Shown: positions 45,636 through 56,998, counted from the first letter of the stretch. The stretch: DNA of 64,000 bases from Coenobita brevimanus (GCA_032717465.1 CM064671.1:53295998-53359997), one strand, 5' to 3'. Notes: generated by a model from the sequence alone, not told the origin. Program-made: numbers and translations.

Positions 45636-46100
45636 ATGAAGGGACTTATGCTATGGATTCTCCTCTACATAGCAAGAGGATATGCGCACTTAGACCCCCA
45701 ATACATAGTACGGCAAGGATGCCTCATAGCTCCAACGGCCACGACGTCAATCGTGAAAGACGTCATGAATACTGAAATAAATCTGGTTTACTTATATGAA
45801 TTACCTTCTTACCTAGAAAATATCGCAAGACCCATGAGAACCCTGGACTTCATGATAGGAGGCTATGTTTCACAAGCACATAACACAAAGGGAGTGGATG
45901 AAATAGTGAAGTTAGCGAAATGGAAAATAGAACAGGCTGTCAACTATGCTCATCATGATCCAAGATCTCCTATCTTATGGAACGGAGGTATTGAGCAACA
46001 AGAACAACATCACACGTACTCGCCAAAAGCGCGGTTTGTTCGACCTGGGTGGCACAGTTCTTGGAAACATCTTTGGATTGGCTACAGAGGAAGACCTTAA
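45636..46100 (+). pseudogene. env: Env surface subunit (N-terminal part), frameshifted
   Basis: The frame starts with a probable signal peptide (MKGLMLWILLYIARGYAH). It is followed by about 110 residues with the spaced charged and aromatic residues of a retroviral surface subunit, but no family motif I can name. Between about 45980 and 46020 the reading shifts by one base, so the furin site lies in the next frame and this frame ends at 46100. By position and by the following F-like fusion segment it is the SU-like part of an errantivirus/baculovirus-F type glycoprotein. The break makes this copy unable to give a full Env. Confidence 0.7.
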
Positions 46101-47379
46101 AGAAATAAACAACAAATTTAATAAAATAGCTCAGGTATTAACATACTAAGATAAATTCATCACAGGACATAACTCAGCAATGAAGACAATTGTGAACAAT
46201 CTGAAAAAGGCAGAAAACATAGCTCTCGAAAGTGTAGATAAAATAAATGAAATGGAAGGTAAAATAACACTTTTCCAACACTTCTCCATCATCACAGAAC
46301 ATATTGACACAATTCTACTGCAATTAGACAACACTAGAGTTCGTTACAGGGCACTTATGCAAGGAATTTCGAATGCTGGTGATGGCAAGATCACAATTGA
46401 CTTACTTCCAGTTCATGAGCTACGTCAGATAATTAGTCAAGGGATACATAAACATAAATTGAAGCCTTTGTTCCGGAGTAGGGAATTCATGCAATATTAT
46501 CCATATTTAGAAGCAACACTAACACCAACATCAGTAGTAGTTCATGTACCATTTATAACTGAAGACCTGTTCACAGTATACCAAATACACCCCTTCCCTT
46601 CTAAAAATAATAGCACTTTGGTCATCATCAACATCAACACAGACACCGAACTCATCATGGTCTCCAAGAGACGGAACACTGTCACTTTCGCAAGTGAATC
46701 AACGATTGAACGAAAGTGCCGCATATCCTTACATGCTGTTCACCTTTGTCCTGCGTACATTTTCACGTTTCAGCCTACTGATACAGTCCCTTGTGAAATG
46801 ACTATCATCAGAAATAACAATATTCATCATCATTGTAACTTCACTCTTGCTCCAGATAAGCTTGTACACCATCAACGCATCGGACACTCACAGTTTTTTT
46901 ATTTCACTCATAACACATCAGTTTACATAGTCTGTCCAGATATACCACCATCTCATACTTCAGCCTCGGGATTATACATAGCACCAGACTTCTGTACGGT
47001 ATTTACATCATCCATGTCCACTTTATCCACCATCAACCACTACACCATTCTCAATCATACACACAAACATTTCCACCCACTGCCTGATATGGACTTAAAC
47101 ATGAGCACAAGTATTAAGTTGACTTCACCTAAGTTTGAAACTCTCCAACTGATCAATGAAACAATGAAGCCCTGGGAAGATTTGAGTTTGAGTATGTTCA
47201 ACTCATATTATGTGTATAGCCCAGCACCTACTGTCTTTATAATCTTCTGCATTGTATTTGCAGTAGTGCTGTTCGTGTATCGGTACACGGCTAGCACTAA
47301 ATATCGTGCCACCGCTAGCACCAATAAAATGTATCGTCGCACTGCTGGCCACCAATTTAATGTAGCCGTTATGGAGTAG
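46021..47379 (+). pseudogene. env: Env fusion subunit (baculovirus F / errantivirus-like)
   Basis: The plus frame begins with a furin-type cleavage site RQKR (46021-46032) followed by the fusion peptide GLFDLGGTVLGNIFG, closely resembling insect errantivirus and baculovirus F proteins. A TAA at 46147-46149 interrupts. The same frame then resumes at 46150 and stays open to 47379. A heptad-repeat-like helix (NLKKAENIALESVDKI) follows, then Cys-containing ectodomain blocks (CRISLHAVHLCP, CEMTIIR). Near 47230-47290 comes a single transmembrane segment (TVFIIFCIVFAVVLFVYRY) with a short basic tail. Such proteins mediate membrane fusion in class I fashion. This copy has a frameshift before the cleavage site and a stop just after it. 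Confidence 0.85.
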
Positions 47380-48234
47380 CAGTTGACTACATATTAAGTG
47401 TTCTGCTGTTATAGTATAACTAGACCACCGTGTTGGATCGACGACACTGTCTGTAGTACACATCAGCTACTCGCCGTCACTGCCCGACACTTCCCACCAA
47501 AGGTCCTCTGCCACGAGAAGGTGGAAGCTGGTCTGTTATTAAGTGGTAGCGTAAGGTGACAGAAATTAGCAGATTAAATCTCTCTTTATTGGGTACAGAA
47601 TAATATAACTGCGACCCGAGAGATATGTAAGAGCGATACACCCTCCCTTGATAACTGTAAAACAGCCTCTGACGCTGTACGCTCACCGAGCCGACTAGGG
47701 CGCGGTGCTGAGGTCAGCTAAAAAGTGAGGTGCCGAGCATCACATATACTCTGGGCTTATGCAAAAAGTAGAGATAAATGACAACTCTACTAGCACATTA
47801 TACACCTCTATAAAATGGTATTAAGTACATTCACATATACCAACATAATAAATGGTTCCCCAGGACTTTACACTTACGCACTATTCAGATATCTTTTCAC
47901 TTCTCCTAACCTTCATTTTTTAATTGAAACAGGGTGGCCCTTGTGGTCTGCCATCCACCTTCTTCTATACCACAGCTAACAGTGAAATGATATTTGGTTG
48001 TTCATCATTCACACTTCATTACACACTGTTAATTATGACTAAACAGCTTTAAAAATTATTATGTAAAATGTGTGATACTACAACTTCATATGGAAAAAAG
48101 ATGTTGACACCAGAACATTCGCAATGCATGGAATGCATGCAAGAATTGCAAATTTGGAGTCAGTATTTAGTGGGGGTAGAGTTAACATCCAAGTTAACCC
48201 CCCTGCATGAAGTGTACATATTTTGTCTATAGTA

Positions 48235-48318
<84 letters not shown>

Positions 48319-48692
48319 AAGAATGACACCTGATATAGAAGTATGCTATACCAGTAGCATTATCTTTAAATGAAGTATTAATAACTCTTACCATAATCTT
48401 AATTTTAAACTAATTGTTTTTCTTGCATATATGCATTTTACTACAGTAACCAATTTACTAACTGTATTACAGTACAACAGTTTAACTTTAGTGCATTTAT
48501 TCAGTTATGTATACAACTTGTTTAAAATGTAATATTACTAGATCATTGCAATTTACCATGAATATTATACCTGTACAGTATTATAATCAATATTATATAT
48601 TAAGAGTTAAGATGAAGACTATTATGTATTAATGGATTTGCATATGTCAATAATGATTGCTGTAGGAGGACCTTCAGCGGCGTGCTGAGCAA
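47380..48692 (+). other. 3' region between env and the 3' LTR
   Basis: No coding sequence was recognised. A purine-rich taggagga lies about 25 bases before the LTR, but no convincing polypurine tract touches it. The region is long for such elements, so a secondary insertion or repeat expansion is possible. An (AT)n array occupies 48238-48316. Confidence 0.6.
48238..48316. repeat. (AT)n array
   Basis: About 39 AT units inside the 3' region of the env-carrying element. Confidence 0.97.
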
Positions 48693-49271
48693 TGTCAGGA
48701 CTCCATATTATAAATACAATTCATTATAGAAAACATGATAGATAGATAGACAGAGCACCAGGCAAGCCTGGGAATGGGATATGAGCTTGCAAATCTAAGT
48801 GAAGGAATGTTGACAATACACCGGAAGCAGCAAGTCAGGGGATGAGATAGGTAGTGTGTCAGCGAGATAGGCACATGAACAATGCCTAGTGACCATACAC
48901 ACACATACACACATACTCACACACAGGCTTCTAGAACATTTCAACAACAGTGTAACATACGTGACACGACCCCTCCTACACCAGAATTTAGGAAGCAGAG
49001 CTCAGAAGGAGGTTAGCCATAGAACCAACAGGTAGTGGAGAGAGTGAACAAGAAGAGGGGTCCAACTAGATTTACTAAGTATATTGTCTCTGTATTATAC
49101 GCTGCTCAACTTAAGACTTTCTCTCAAGATAATAAATCAAGATCAACTCCCTGTATTCATCTTTAACTCCTCCTGCTGTTCAATTATCAAAATAACAATA
49201 GAAACTCAAGACTCACCTATTACAAGAATTATCAGTTACACCTATCTAAATTCAGGCTACAAAACCTTTAA
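48693..49271 (+). repeat. 3' LTR
   Basis: Direct copy of 38766-39349, beginning TGTCAGGACTCC and ending GGCTACAAAACCTTTAA. Immediately beyond it Penelope-like coding sequence starts on the minus strand. Confidence 0.9.
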
Positions 49272-50500
49272 CGTCCTTACTGAATTCAGTTTATTTATGT
49301 TAGGTACAAATGACAGAATATTCAAACCCAAACCAGTGAATACTTCCTTCCTGTAAACAGAAGTACTTAAGTAATTACCACAATTTGTTAGCTGAATATC
49401 TATGAAAGAGAGCAAGTTATTATTCTCAGTTTCAACAGTGAACTTAATATTAGAATGCTTGGAATTCAAGTACTCTAGAAACGTTACAACATGATCAGAT
49501 TCTTTGAACAATAAGAAACAATTGTTGACATACCTGCGATAAAAAACTAGAACTTAGAGGACAATCTGATAACCATTTTCCTTCATAAAAACATAGATAT
49601 ATAATAGCTAATGTGGGGCCCAGTGGAGATCCCATCGCCACTCCATCAACTTGTTTATAATATTTGCCATTAAATATAAACATGGATTCATTAACTGCCA
49701 AGTCTAAAAGGGATTTGAAATGCTGCATTGTTAAATTATTGAGTAGTTCCTGTCCTTTATATAGTTCAGCAATGCAAATATGTATAGTTTCTTTTAGTGG
49801 GATATTTGTGAATAGACTTTTAATATCAAAGTTTGCCATGACCACAGAATGTGGAAATTGAAGCTGCTCTAACTCCTGTACGAAACTAACAGAATTTTTA
49901 ACAGTAAAATTGACTGTGGTGAGGATATTCAATATGGGAACAAGAAATTTAGCCAAATTATAATTAAAGGTATCAATCGCAGACAGAATGGGACGTATTG
50001 GGACATCCGATTTATGTATTTTTGGTTATCCATACAAGATTCCTGGGACAGATCCAGAACGGACAGATGCAGAAACAAAAAGAATATAAGTTTCTGATGA
50101 GATCAAGGTCTTTATTCTCCTAAGAACTCTATTAAGTTTATCTTCCAACTTTAGTATGTAAGAAAATGGATCCATGTTAAGTTCATGGAACTTGCTCCTG
50201 TCAGATAACTTTAAATTTTACCCATATAATCAGACTTATTCAGCACCACTACCTCTCTCCCTTTGTCTAGCTTGATTATAACAATGTTTGTATCAATCTT
50301 CAGTTAAGTACAGTACTTTGACCTTGTCTTTATCAAATACTGACCAGAAATTACCAAAATCGTTGAAGGTATTAAGAGCTATTGAGCTGATACTTTCACC
50401 CGTTCGAGTCCAAACGGAAGATTCATTATTCGGATTATAAATTATTAGCTGGATATGTTGTAAATTAACTTTTCAAAACTCAAAAAGTGGGATACAAAGT
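49272..50500 (-). pseudogene. Penelope-like element reverse transcriptase
   Basis: The minus strand, from high to low coordinates, has the N-terminal block DTNIVIIKLDKGREVVVLNK (about 50300-50230). Next, through stops, comes IRPICSAIDTFNYNLAKFL-type sequence. A 153-codon frame (49956-49495) follows with MANFDIKSLFTNIPLKE (catalytic Asp) and KQVDGVAMGSPLGPTLA. The box that should be YVDD reads YVNN at 49532-49521 in a shifted frame, so both catalytic aspartates are lost. It ends with FLEYLNSKHSNIKFTVETE and KLNSVRT, cut by the LTR at 49271 and resumed at 38765. Penelope-like elements are retroelements that combine a telomerase-related RT with a GIY-YIG endonuclease. Confidence 0.9.
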
Positions 50501-50550
50501 TTGGCTTGGAAAGAGGCAAGGAAAAGTCGAGACCGAATTTCAGTGCATTT

Positions 50551-50615
50551 TTTAATTATTTTTAGGTCTGAAGATGGGATATGTTTTCCCGAAACTAGTC
50601 ACCAGAAATAAATAT
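50551..50615 (+). ncRNA. Hammerhead-ribozyme-like fold of the Penelope-like element
   Basis: The core CTGAAGA (50568-50574) is followed by a stem (GGGA with TCCC), GAAA (50591-50594), a 2-bp stem III (AC-TA-GT) and the cleavage triplet GTC (50598-50600). The flanks GGT and ACC pair as the base of stem I and pairing continues outward (TTTT with GAAA, ATT with AAT) across internal loops. An extra T after CTGAAGA departs from the strict consensus. Short-stem-III hammerheads are described in Penelope-like elements. Here the motif is on the strand opposite to the RT. Confidence 0.45.
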
Positions 50616-50654
50616 GAACTGGAAAATCACCGTGATTCTCCTTGGCAGGCTCTA

Positions 50655-50657
<3 letters not shown>

Positions 50658-50713
<56 letters not shown>
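50658..50713. repeat. (GA)n microsatellite
   Basis: Uninterrupted GA units close to the ribozyme-like motif. Confidence 0.97.
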
Positions 50714-50717
<4 letters not shown>

Positions 50718-50893
50718 GCATTACCATTTGCTCAAGCCTGCTAATAACGGAGAGTCTTTCTGTGTGATGAGTGCTGACGTGTATGGCAGGAAGCCCTCCT
50801 TGGACTGGTAGAAGTTGCACTCACCTATGGGGACAAACATGACTATGTAAAACGATTCCTGTAGGATATATTTTTAGCAAAACACATATTTAG

Positions 50894-50897
<4 letters not shown>

Positions 50898-50932
<35 letters not shown>
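50898..50932. repeat. (AC)n microsatellite
   Basis: About 17 AC units. Confidence 0.97.
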
Positions 50933-50934
<2 letters not shown>

Positions 50935-51839
50935 TTTAATTTTTCATGTTAAGTGTTTGTAACTGCGAGGTTTACAATAAAAGAGTCTGTGTTCTCACTG
51001 TGACCGTCATACATTCTCTTAATTGGTCGTTTAAATCCTTTCACGTCATCTTTAAGGAAAGTCTGCTTATATTCTACTCAGTCTACGGAAATCAGAGCTT
51101 GATCAAGCCTTACAGAACTAATTATACAGTATGATAACATTTATGTAATAAATTTTTTGCATATAGTTTTGAAAATAAAATTGTTCTTATAAGTAATCGT
51201 TTCTGTTCTGGTAATAGGGTGATGAACGCCCGTCACGCGCCTCCCAACCCAACTCATGCCTGACTCACATACATGCTGCAGCTCCCTCACTGTGATGACT
51301 TCTTTTATGACTGTTGCCATCAACTGATCTTAACTGTGTCCAGTGTAGCTCTCGCACTGAGGGATTTGCAAATTCTGTATCCATTGTTCTCACTTTTTTT
51401 TTTTTTCATCAACGTCTTAACAGCAATGGACACCTTATGTTTTTTTTCTTATACTGATACTGTATTAGTTTCACTTACATATTTTCATGTGGGTACTAAC
51501 ACGCCTTTATGCAGACCACTTACAACCTCTGTCGTCCCCGGTACTTTTCCTTCAAGAGAACTTCTCAATTTTTAGCCTAATACTATACCAGAGTTTCACA
51601 TTAAGTACATAATATGGGCACTACCAAGCAGTTATGCAATTGTGTCGAATCCTCTATAATACGTCCTTTATTTCGTGTGAAATCCATTTAACATAGGCCA
51701 GATATCGTACCTCCTTCAAATACCCTCTTTTCAGTTCATTTCAGTAGATGCCCATATTATTAAAAATGAGTGAGCAGAGGTGTGACACATCCAATTAGTG
51801 ACAGTTCTTTAAGAACAATTCTTTTAGGTGCAAAAAATG
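50933..51839. other. Non-coding, nothing recognised
   Basis: Short open frames on both strands have no recognisable content. Confidence 0.5.
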
Positions 51840-53510
51840 AAAGCATAAAATGAGTGAAGGCGAAACAGAGGCATGGAGGAAGTTTAGAGATGGAAAAGAG
51901 AGTTATATGTAGAGAAGACAGAGGTAAAAAGACTAGTAAGAGATAACAAGAAGAGATTGGATAAGGAATTAGGAAGGAATTTAAAACGAAGCAAATGTCA
52001 GAAAATTTTCTGTGAGGAAGTTAAGAGATTGTGACAGGGTGATATAGAAGGAAGTAGGGGAGTGGAAAATAAAAATGGCAGATTGCTGAGAGAGAGAGAA
52101 AAAAAGAGAAGTATGTATCCGGAAGGAAAACTTTAACGAACTGTTAAACGTAGAGAATGAGAGTAAAGGCCGTAATTCAGGTAAAACTGTTCCCCTGAAA
52201 ACAGGAAAATGGAAAAAAGAAGTGTGTGGTAATAATAGCTTCATTTCTCCTCTAGTGTAACAGGAAAATATATGGTAAGTCACTTATTGACAGAGTTATG
52301 GAAATGACAGAAGAATTATTTGGCGAACAACAAGGAGGTTTCATGAAGCGACGAGGTTGTGTAGATCAAACGTTCACCCTAAGGTGTTTAGTGGAAAAGT
52401 TTCTATAGACGGAAAAAATACTGTATGCTGCCCTCATGATTTGGAGAAAACGTATGACAGAGTGCATAGACAAGGAATGTGGAAAGTATTATAAACATAT
52501 ATAGAGAGAGTAATTGGGAAGGTGTTGAATGCCGTGAAGAGTATGAATAGGGCGCTAGAGCTGCATTGCGTATGGATAGTTTGCTGAGTGAAATTTCCTA
52601 TCTGAATGTTGAATTGAAACAGTGATATGCCATGTTTCCATGGTTCTTCAATTAGTATATGGATGGAGTTGAAAAAGACAAACAAGTTAGGACGTTGGAG
52701 CGGCCCTAATACGGAAGGGCGGTGTTTGGAAACTTCCTGTTCTGTTGTTTGCAGAGGAAAGGTAACAGCAAGGTTTGGTAATTTTGTCTGGGAGGGTATG
52801 TAAGAAACGGAATATAAATATGAATGTAGGGAGGAATACAGTTGTGGTCTTCTTGGGAAATTAAGTCACTGAATGCACAGTGATTAAGGATAATGAGGAA
52901 ATGGAAAAATTTAGCGCATTTAGGTACTTGAGTAGTGTAATGAGGACGGATGGATGTTTAGAGGATGAAGTGCTTGCAGGGTACAACAGGGACGAACGAT
53001 TGCTGGTTCATTAAAAACAGTGATAATATATGGGGAAGTAAGCACGCAAGGGAAAAGTCACTGCATGATAACATTGTGATACCCACTCTAAGTTATGGAA
53101 GTGAAACTTGGGCCAAGTTGGAAGTACACAAGTCAAGAGTGAGAGCAGTGGAAATGAGCTATTTAAGAGGAGAATGTGGTTTTACATGGAGAGACACTCT
53201 GACCATGAGGAAGTGAAGGGGCTTTGTAGTGTGGAAGTGGGTGTGATAGAAAACTTAAGGAGTAACACAATGATCTGGTTTTGCCAAGCTGAGAGGATGG
53301 AGAGTGAGAAGCTAACGAGGAGAGTGTATGTGAGTGAGGTGAGGAGGAGAAGAGGGAGGGGGAGACCGAGGATGAGATAGAGGGACAGAGTAGAGAGGTA
53401 TATGAGAGAGGGGTTTATAAACCGGGGAAAGGGCAGCGAAACGGCATGGAACAGGGTGATATGGAGGCGATCTCTTTGTAGCCACCCTTTACGGGATTAG
53501 CCGTCTAACT
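51840..53510 (+). pseudogene. pol: Decayed LINE polyprotein (same family as 8470-9085)
   Basis: Across several frames the plus strand keeps the order of an endonuclease-type non-LTR retrotransposon Pol. A basic linker (AWRKFRDGKESY, VKRLVRDNKKRLDKELG) leads to NFNELLNVE, then the RT start EQQGGFMKRRGCVDQTFTLR and the block around DLEKTYDRVHRQGMW, where the consensus has YAAFVDLEKAYDRV. A poorly preserved middle includes the position of the catalytic FADD box, not identifiable. Then come RVQQGRTIAGSLK, LHDNIVIPTLSYGSETW and KSRVRAVEMSYLRGE, then RRVYVSEVRRRRGRGRPRMR. Many stops and frameshifts show a long-dead copy. The 3' half lines up phrase by phrase with 8470-9085. Confidence 0.82.
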
Positions 53511-55378
53511 ATAGACAGGTAAATAGACAGTCTGCATACCGTATGATTGCATAGATTCAGCAATGACGCAGAAAGATTAAATATGTTGTTTCCTCATTAC
53601 AGTCTTCAGATATTATAGTAGAAATGTGAGGGCTTGTACACACCCTTGAAGTAGTATCTGGATCCTATAACAGGTGCTCGAGAGAGACGCCTTCATGCGG
53701 TGGCACTGATAAAACTGAGCTGTGTAGGTGCCCAGTTATACAAACCTCCCTCAACTCCCTCTCTTTCCCCCAAAAGAATGATGGTGGCCTGCAATAAAGG
53801 AGGAACTTCAACTTGCACTCCACCTGGTTCACATTCCGATGAGCCAGGCATTGCAACAAGACCCCGCTGACTCATATTTTTGAATGATATAACAGAGGAA
53901 ATATTTCGCAGCAGTTCCTTGGTGAGCAAAGCGTTCCTTTATCGGTGGAGATACCAGTTACTTGTATTGGAAATTTTATGTAGAATGTTGGAGTTGGGGT
54001 ACGTTAAAGACACAGTATTAAAGACAGTTCACCAGAGGATGAGGCCGCTACACACTACAAATACTGTAGTTTATATGGACACCCAATTTATCCAGCAGCC
54101 AGAGGGTATGAATGCATGTCACCATGTGAATAATGCAATTACTCCCATGATCCTTGAATTTTGTGCATGTATCTCTTTATTCCTTTGAGTGAAATAATTT
54201 ATATTTGGTCTTTATGAAACTGTTTGTTTTTAATCCACGGATAAACCTAAACTATTTTACATAGCTCAATGCCACACTAGGTTCTTTAGCTCTGGAGAAA
54301 TGCAGCTACACCAGAGGCATAAAAAATATAAAACTAAAAAGCTGCCAAGAAGCGAAGTGGGGGATTATATATAAGTAATTAATAAAAACATTGTAGTTTG
54401 TCAATATCGAACATTTAATAGCAACATGTATTCAAAGTGCATCTTCTGGTGAGCAGTTGATCTTGGGACCAAGTCTTTTACCTTACCTTGTGTCCGTTAC
54501 CTATGGCAAGTTCGTTTCAGTATCCAGTTAATACCTTATGCCTGCCCGATTTACAAACTTTCCACCAAGGTTGCTCAGTCTGGATCAAAATTGTCCAGCT
54601 GCCTTTGTTCTGTGACCTCAGTCTAAGTGAACTTTCTCCTTTGTTGACCTTATTTTTCGCGTGGTCCCCATGAACACTTTAAATTCTAATCGAAGTTCAT
54701 GTACCTTGTATCACACTTATTTTTTGTTTCTCTTTTTCTCCATGCACTAAATTTTCTAGGCTCCAGTGATGGAACTTCTGCTGGTTGTTGTTAGCTGGAA
54801 CTGAAGAATAGGTTCGTAAGCATAAACCTTTCATCGCCAAGTTGGAATACAAGGTTCTACTTTTGCGATTATTTTGGGAATGTCTCTGATCATTATGTAC
54901 GGTTAGGCTTCATCCCACAGTACAGGGTGCAGACAGCAGTTATGAAGGACAAAATGTTCCACCACCGTCACGTGAATCAGAAATGATCATCAATAACTGG
55001 AGGTTCGCATTCCACGTTGCTGTCTGTGGTATAAGCATATGGCATATAGGTTGCTCCAGCCATGTGGGGGTTAATGGTGAGAATGTTAGCTCTCAAGGTT
55101 CTACGACTCCAACTCAACTGAATAAAACACTTAGGTGCTAGCTGTAATAGGATACTAGAGTAGTTTTACTAATATTTACACTCAGTTTAAAATGAATCAC
55201 CCTCATCCTAGAAAGAAAACATCTGGCATCAGTTAGAATTAAATGATAAAGGTATCCCATTCATAAACATGTATGCTAGCAACCATATGGATTATCCTAG
55301 GTCTAAATATACAACACAGAAAGAAAACTAGGAAGTACTTGTCACTTCTCTGGATGTACTAAATAATATGTTACTTAC
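53511..55378. other. Mostly unrecognised, possible degenerate receptor exon near 53660-53935 (minus)
   Basis: On the minus strand at about 53935-53660 a patch reading QKYESAGSCCNAWLIGM resembles the (E/S)AG...WL patch near the C-terminus of ionotropic receptors, in the expected direction downstream of the exon at 55379. Stops follow at once and similarity is slight. Nothing else was recognised in this interval. Confidence 0.25.
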
Positions 55379-55556
55379 CACTTTCGGAAAATTCCTTGGC
55401 AATCACGTTCGATAAGTCCATGTTATTATCGATGAGAACGTGGTGGCCTTTCTCCACGAGCCTTAAACTGCTGGAGAACGCATAGGAATATTCAAAAACC
55501 AAGCGGCCATCATCCTCAGTCTGGGCCACTTTTCGGAACAATCCGTCTTTAACTGT
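55379..55556 (-). CDS. Internal exon, ionotropic-receptor-like (partial gene)
   Basis: The minus strand shows a clean exon of 178 bases: acceptor tatttatttttcag before it and donor GTAAGTAA after it. One frame stays open (59 codons plus one base): VKDGLFRKVAQTEDDGRLV, FEYSYAFSSSLRL, EKGHHVLIDNNMDL and SNVIAKEFSESG. The pattern F-R-x-A, then a GxLVFE block, then GxHxLIDNxxxL and the trailing acidic block fits the ligand-binding lobe between the pore and last transmembrane helix of divergent arthropod ionotropic receptors (chemosensory iGluR relatives). The family call comes from general resemblance, and no pore or membrane exon was located. Next exons are probably outside or interrupted by the repeats on either side. 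Confidence 0.55.
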
Positions 55557-55702
55557 CTGAAAAATAAATACATTAGTTACTTAATGTTCCTCAAAGACAA
55601 GCACCTGATCTGTCTCGCATCAGACGTTTGGACAAATTATCGTACCCATGAACCTCATGTTTCTGAATATACAATAAAGATCTAACGTCCCCCGAAACTT
55701 AC

Positions 55703-55767
55703 AATGACGTCTCCATTATATAAGAACTATTCCCAGACAATTCTCGGAACACTCCAGCTTCGTCTGT
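55703..55767 (-). pseudogene. Truncated duplicate exon upstream of the receptor-like exon
   Basis: This 65-base segment has a good acceptor (atgttttccag) and donor (GTAAGTTT). Its first 30 bases match the start of the exon at 55556 at about 22 of 30 positions, and its only open frame reads TDEAGVFRELSGN. Joining it to the next exon would put that exon in a frame with a stop, so productive splicing of both is unlikely. It looks like a decayed tandem exon copy or an alternative (poison) exon. Confidence 0.45.
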
Positions 55768-55779
55768 CTGGAAAACATA

Positions 55780-56099
55780 TATGTAAGACACATAATATCA
55801 CTCAGAGGTAGGGGGCCGGTTTCCTTTACTAAATCTCATTCACAAGCCAATTAAGCGAGATGAGTGCCGCAGGACACAAAGTCCCACTCACTCTCCGACT
55901 CTGAACACGACTGTTCCTCCTTTCAAGCCTCCAGGCAATGACTCTTCCCACCCTAAGACCTTCCGACATGAACAATCGACATTCTCCAGCTATGAATAAT
56001 ATGGTCTTCTCCTAAGTGTCCTCCACTCAAAATTGGCTGTTTTAGATATTAGGTAATAGACTTCAGTTCAGTCACCTAGAGTAATTACTTTGCATACAT
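55780..56099. other. Non-coding, nothing recognised
   Basis: Between the receptor-like exons and the LINE remnant. No conserved frame. Confidence 0.5.
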
Positions 56100-56998
56100 C
56101 AGTCATACAGAACCAGTAATATCCCACAAAACAGTGTAGTCGCTTTTGTAGCAAAGGAGTCACTTTGCTCCTCCAAAGTGTTGTTTAATGTCCATATTTG
56201 ACAGCCATGAAATATGACATGGAGTGTCGGTGTCTTGAAGATGTTAAACAAATATCCTCGCTAATTCCATAATGCCAAGGACCAGACCAGTCGATGTGAG
56301 CAGACCTACGATTTCTATGGATTACACACTCAACATAAGTGAATCTTTCCAAGATTTAGTAATTAAGACATGACTGAGCATTTTGTACTGCTTCATCCAA
56401 GAAACCTCCCAGTACCTGGACCTTGGTCTTAGCTCAGGAGACCATAAGTACCTGTGATATCATGTTCTCTTTGAATGCCTTGAGAGCATCTCATTTTCTG
56501 ACTATAGACTATCTATCGGTCACACAATCTCCACGGAGATCCCATGAAGTAGCACTAGTTCCAATAGTGCTCCTCGATTTCCTGAGCCAAACGCCTTCTT
56601 GAGATCGACTTAAGCTTCATAAAGCCCTTGCCAAAACTCACAATGGCGTTCAACATGAACTATCTTAGGGTCTGCTAAATTGTAAGATGTACAGTTGCGA
56701 GCAGATAACTGGATCTCGGTCTAGTTCATAGCTACCATTGTTACCAGATAAAACACCAACATGTTGGTGGACTAGGTGGCCTCGAGTCATCTGCTTGCAA
56801 CTGTACAGTACATTAATCTGGATTGCTCAGGCCTCTGAAACTTTAACAGATGGCTCCGGGTATGTACTAATGACGCATTAGCAAGAAAATCACCTGCACA
56901 CTGAAAACTAGATCACCATGGCAATTAAACCATTTACAGTGTTTTCCTGTCTCTCTATACACAGATAGCCAGTCCCACTGTCTACTCAGGTGGAATGA
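56100..56998 (-). pseudogene. pol: LINE Pol remnant, downstream half (interrupted)
   Basis: On the minus strand the piece starts at the mariner junction with sequence resembling the WHSGT...GL segment. It continues with FLANASLVHTRSHLLKFQRP-like sequence (RSHLLKFQRPEQS is a LINE RT signature), VDLKKAFGSGNRGALLELVL (catalytic-Asp block) and AKTKVQVLGGFLDEAVQNAQ. It ends with FKTPTLHVIFHGCQIWTLNN. Stops and frameshifts are abundant and the FADD box is lost in a deletion near 56490-56520. It continues the upstream half at 59441-59980. Confidence 0.8.

Larger units (their letters stand above)
38766..49271 (+). mobile_element. Ty3/gypsy-type endogenous retrovirus-like element with env (10.5 kb)
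   Basis: Two direct repeats of about 580 bases bracket gag, protease, RT, RNase H, integrase and an env gene in that order, all on the plus strand. It resembles insect errantiviruses in having a baculovirus-F-like envelope, but its Gag has zinc knuckles and the primer site looks like tRNA-Leu. It interrupts a Penelope-like element whose coding sequence continues beyond both LTRs, which fixes the ends. No clear target-site duplication remains. Frameshifts and stops fall in protease, RT, RNase H joint, integrase and env, so the copy is defective. Confidence 0.9.

Noticed and set aside
45636..47379. Host membrane receptor instead of viral env
   Set aside because: Position between integrase and 3' LTR, furin site, fusion peptide and single C-terminal membrane segment fit a retroviral envelope.
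47477..47700. Insertion of another element just after env
   Set aside because: The segment looks different from its surroundings, but no inverted repeats, target duplication or second copy could be found.
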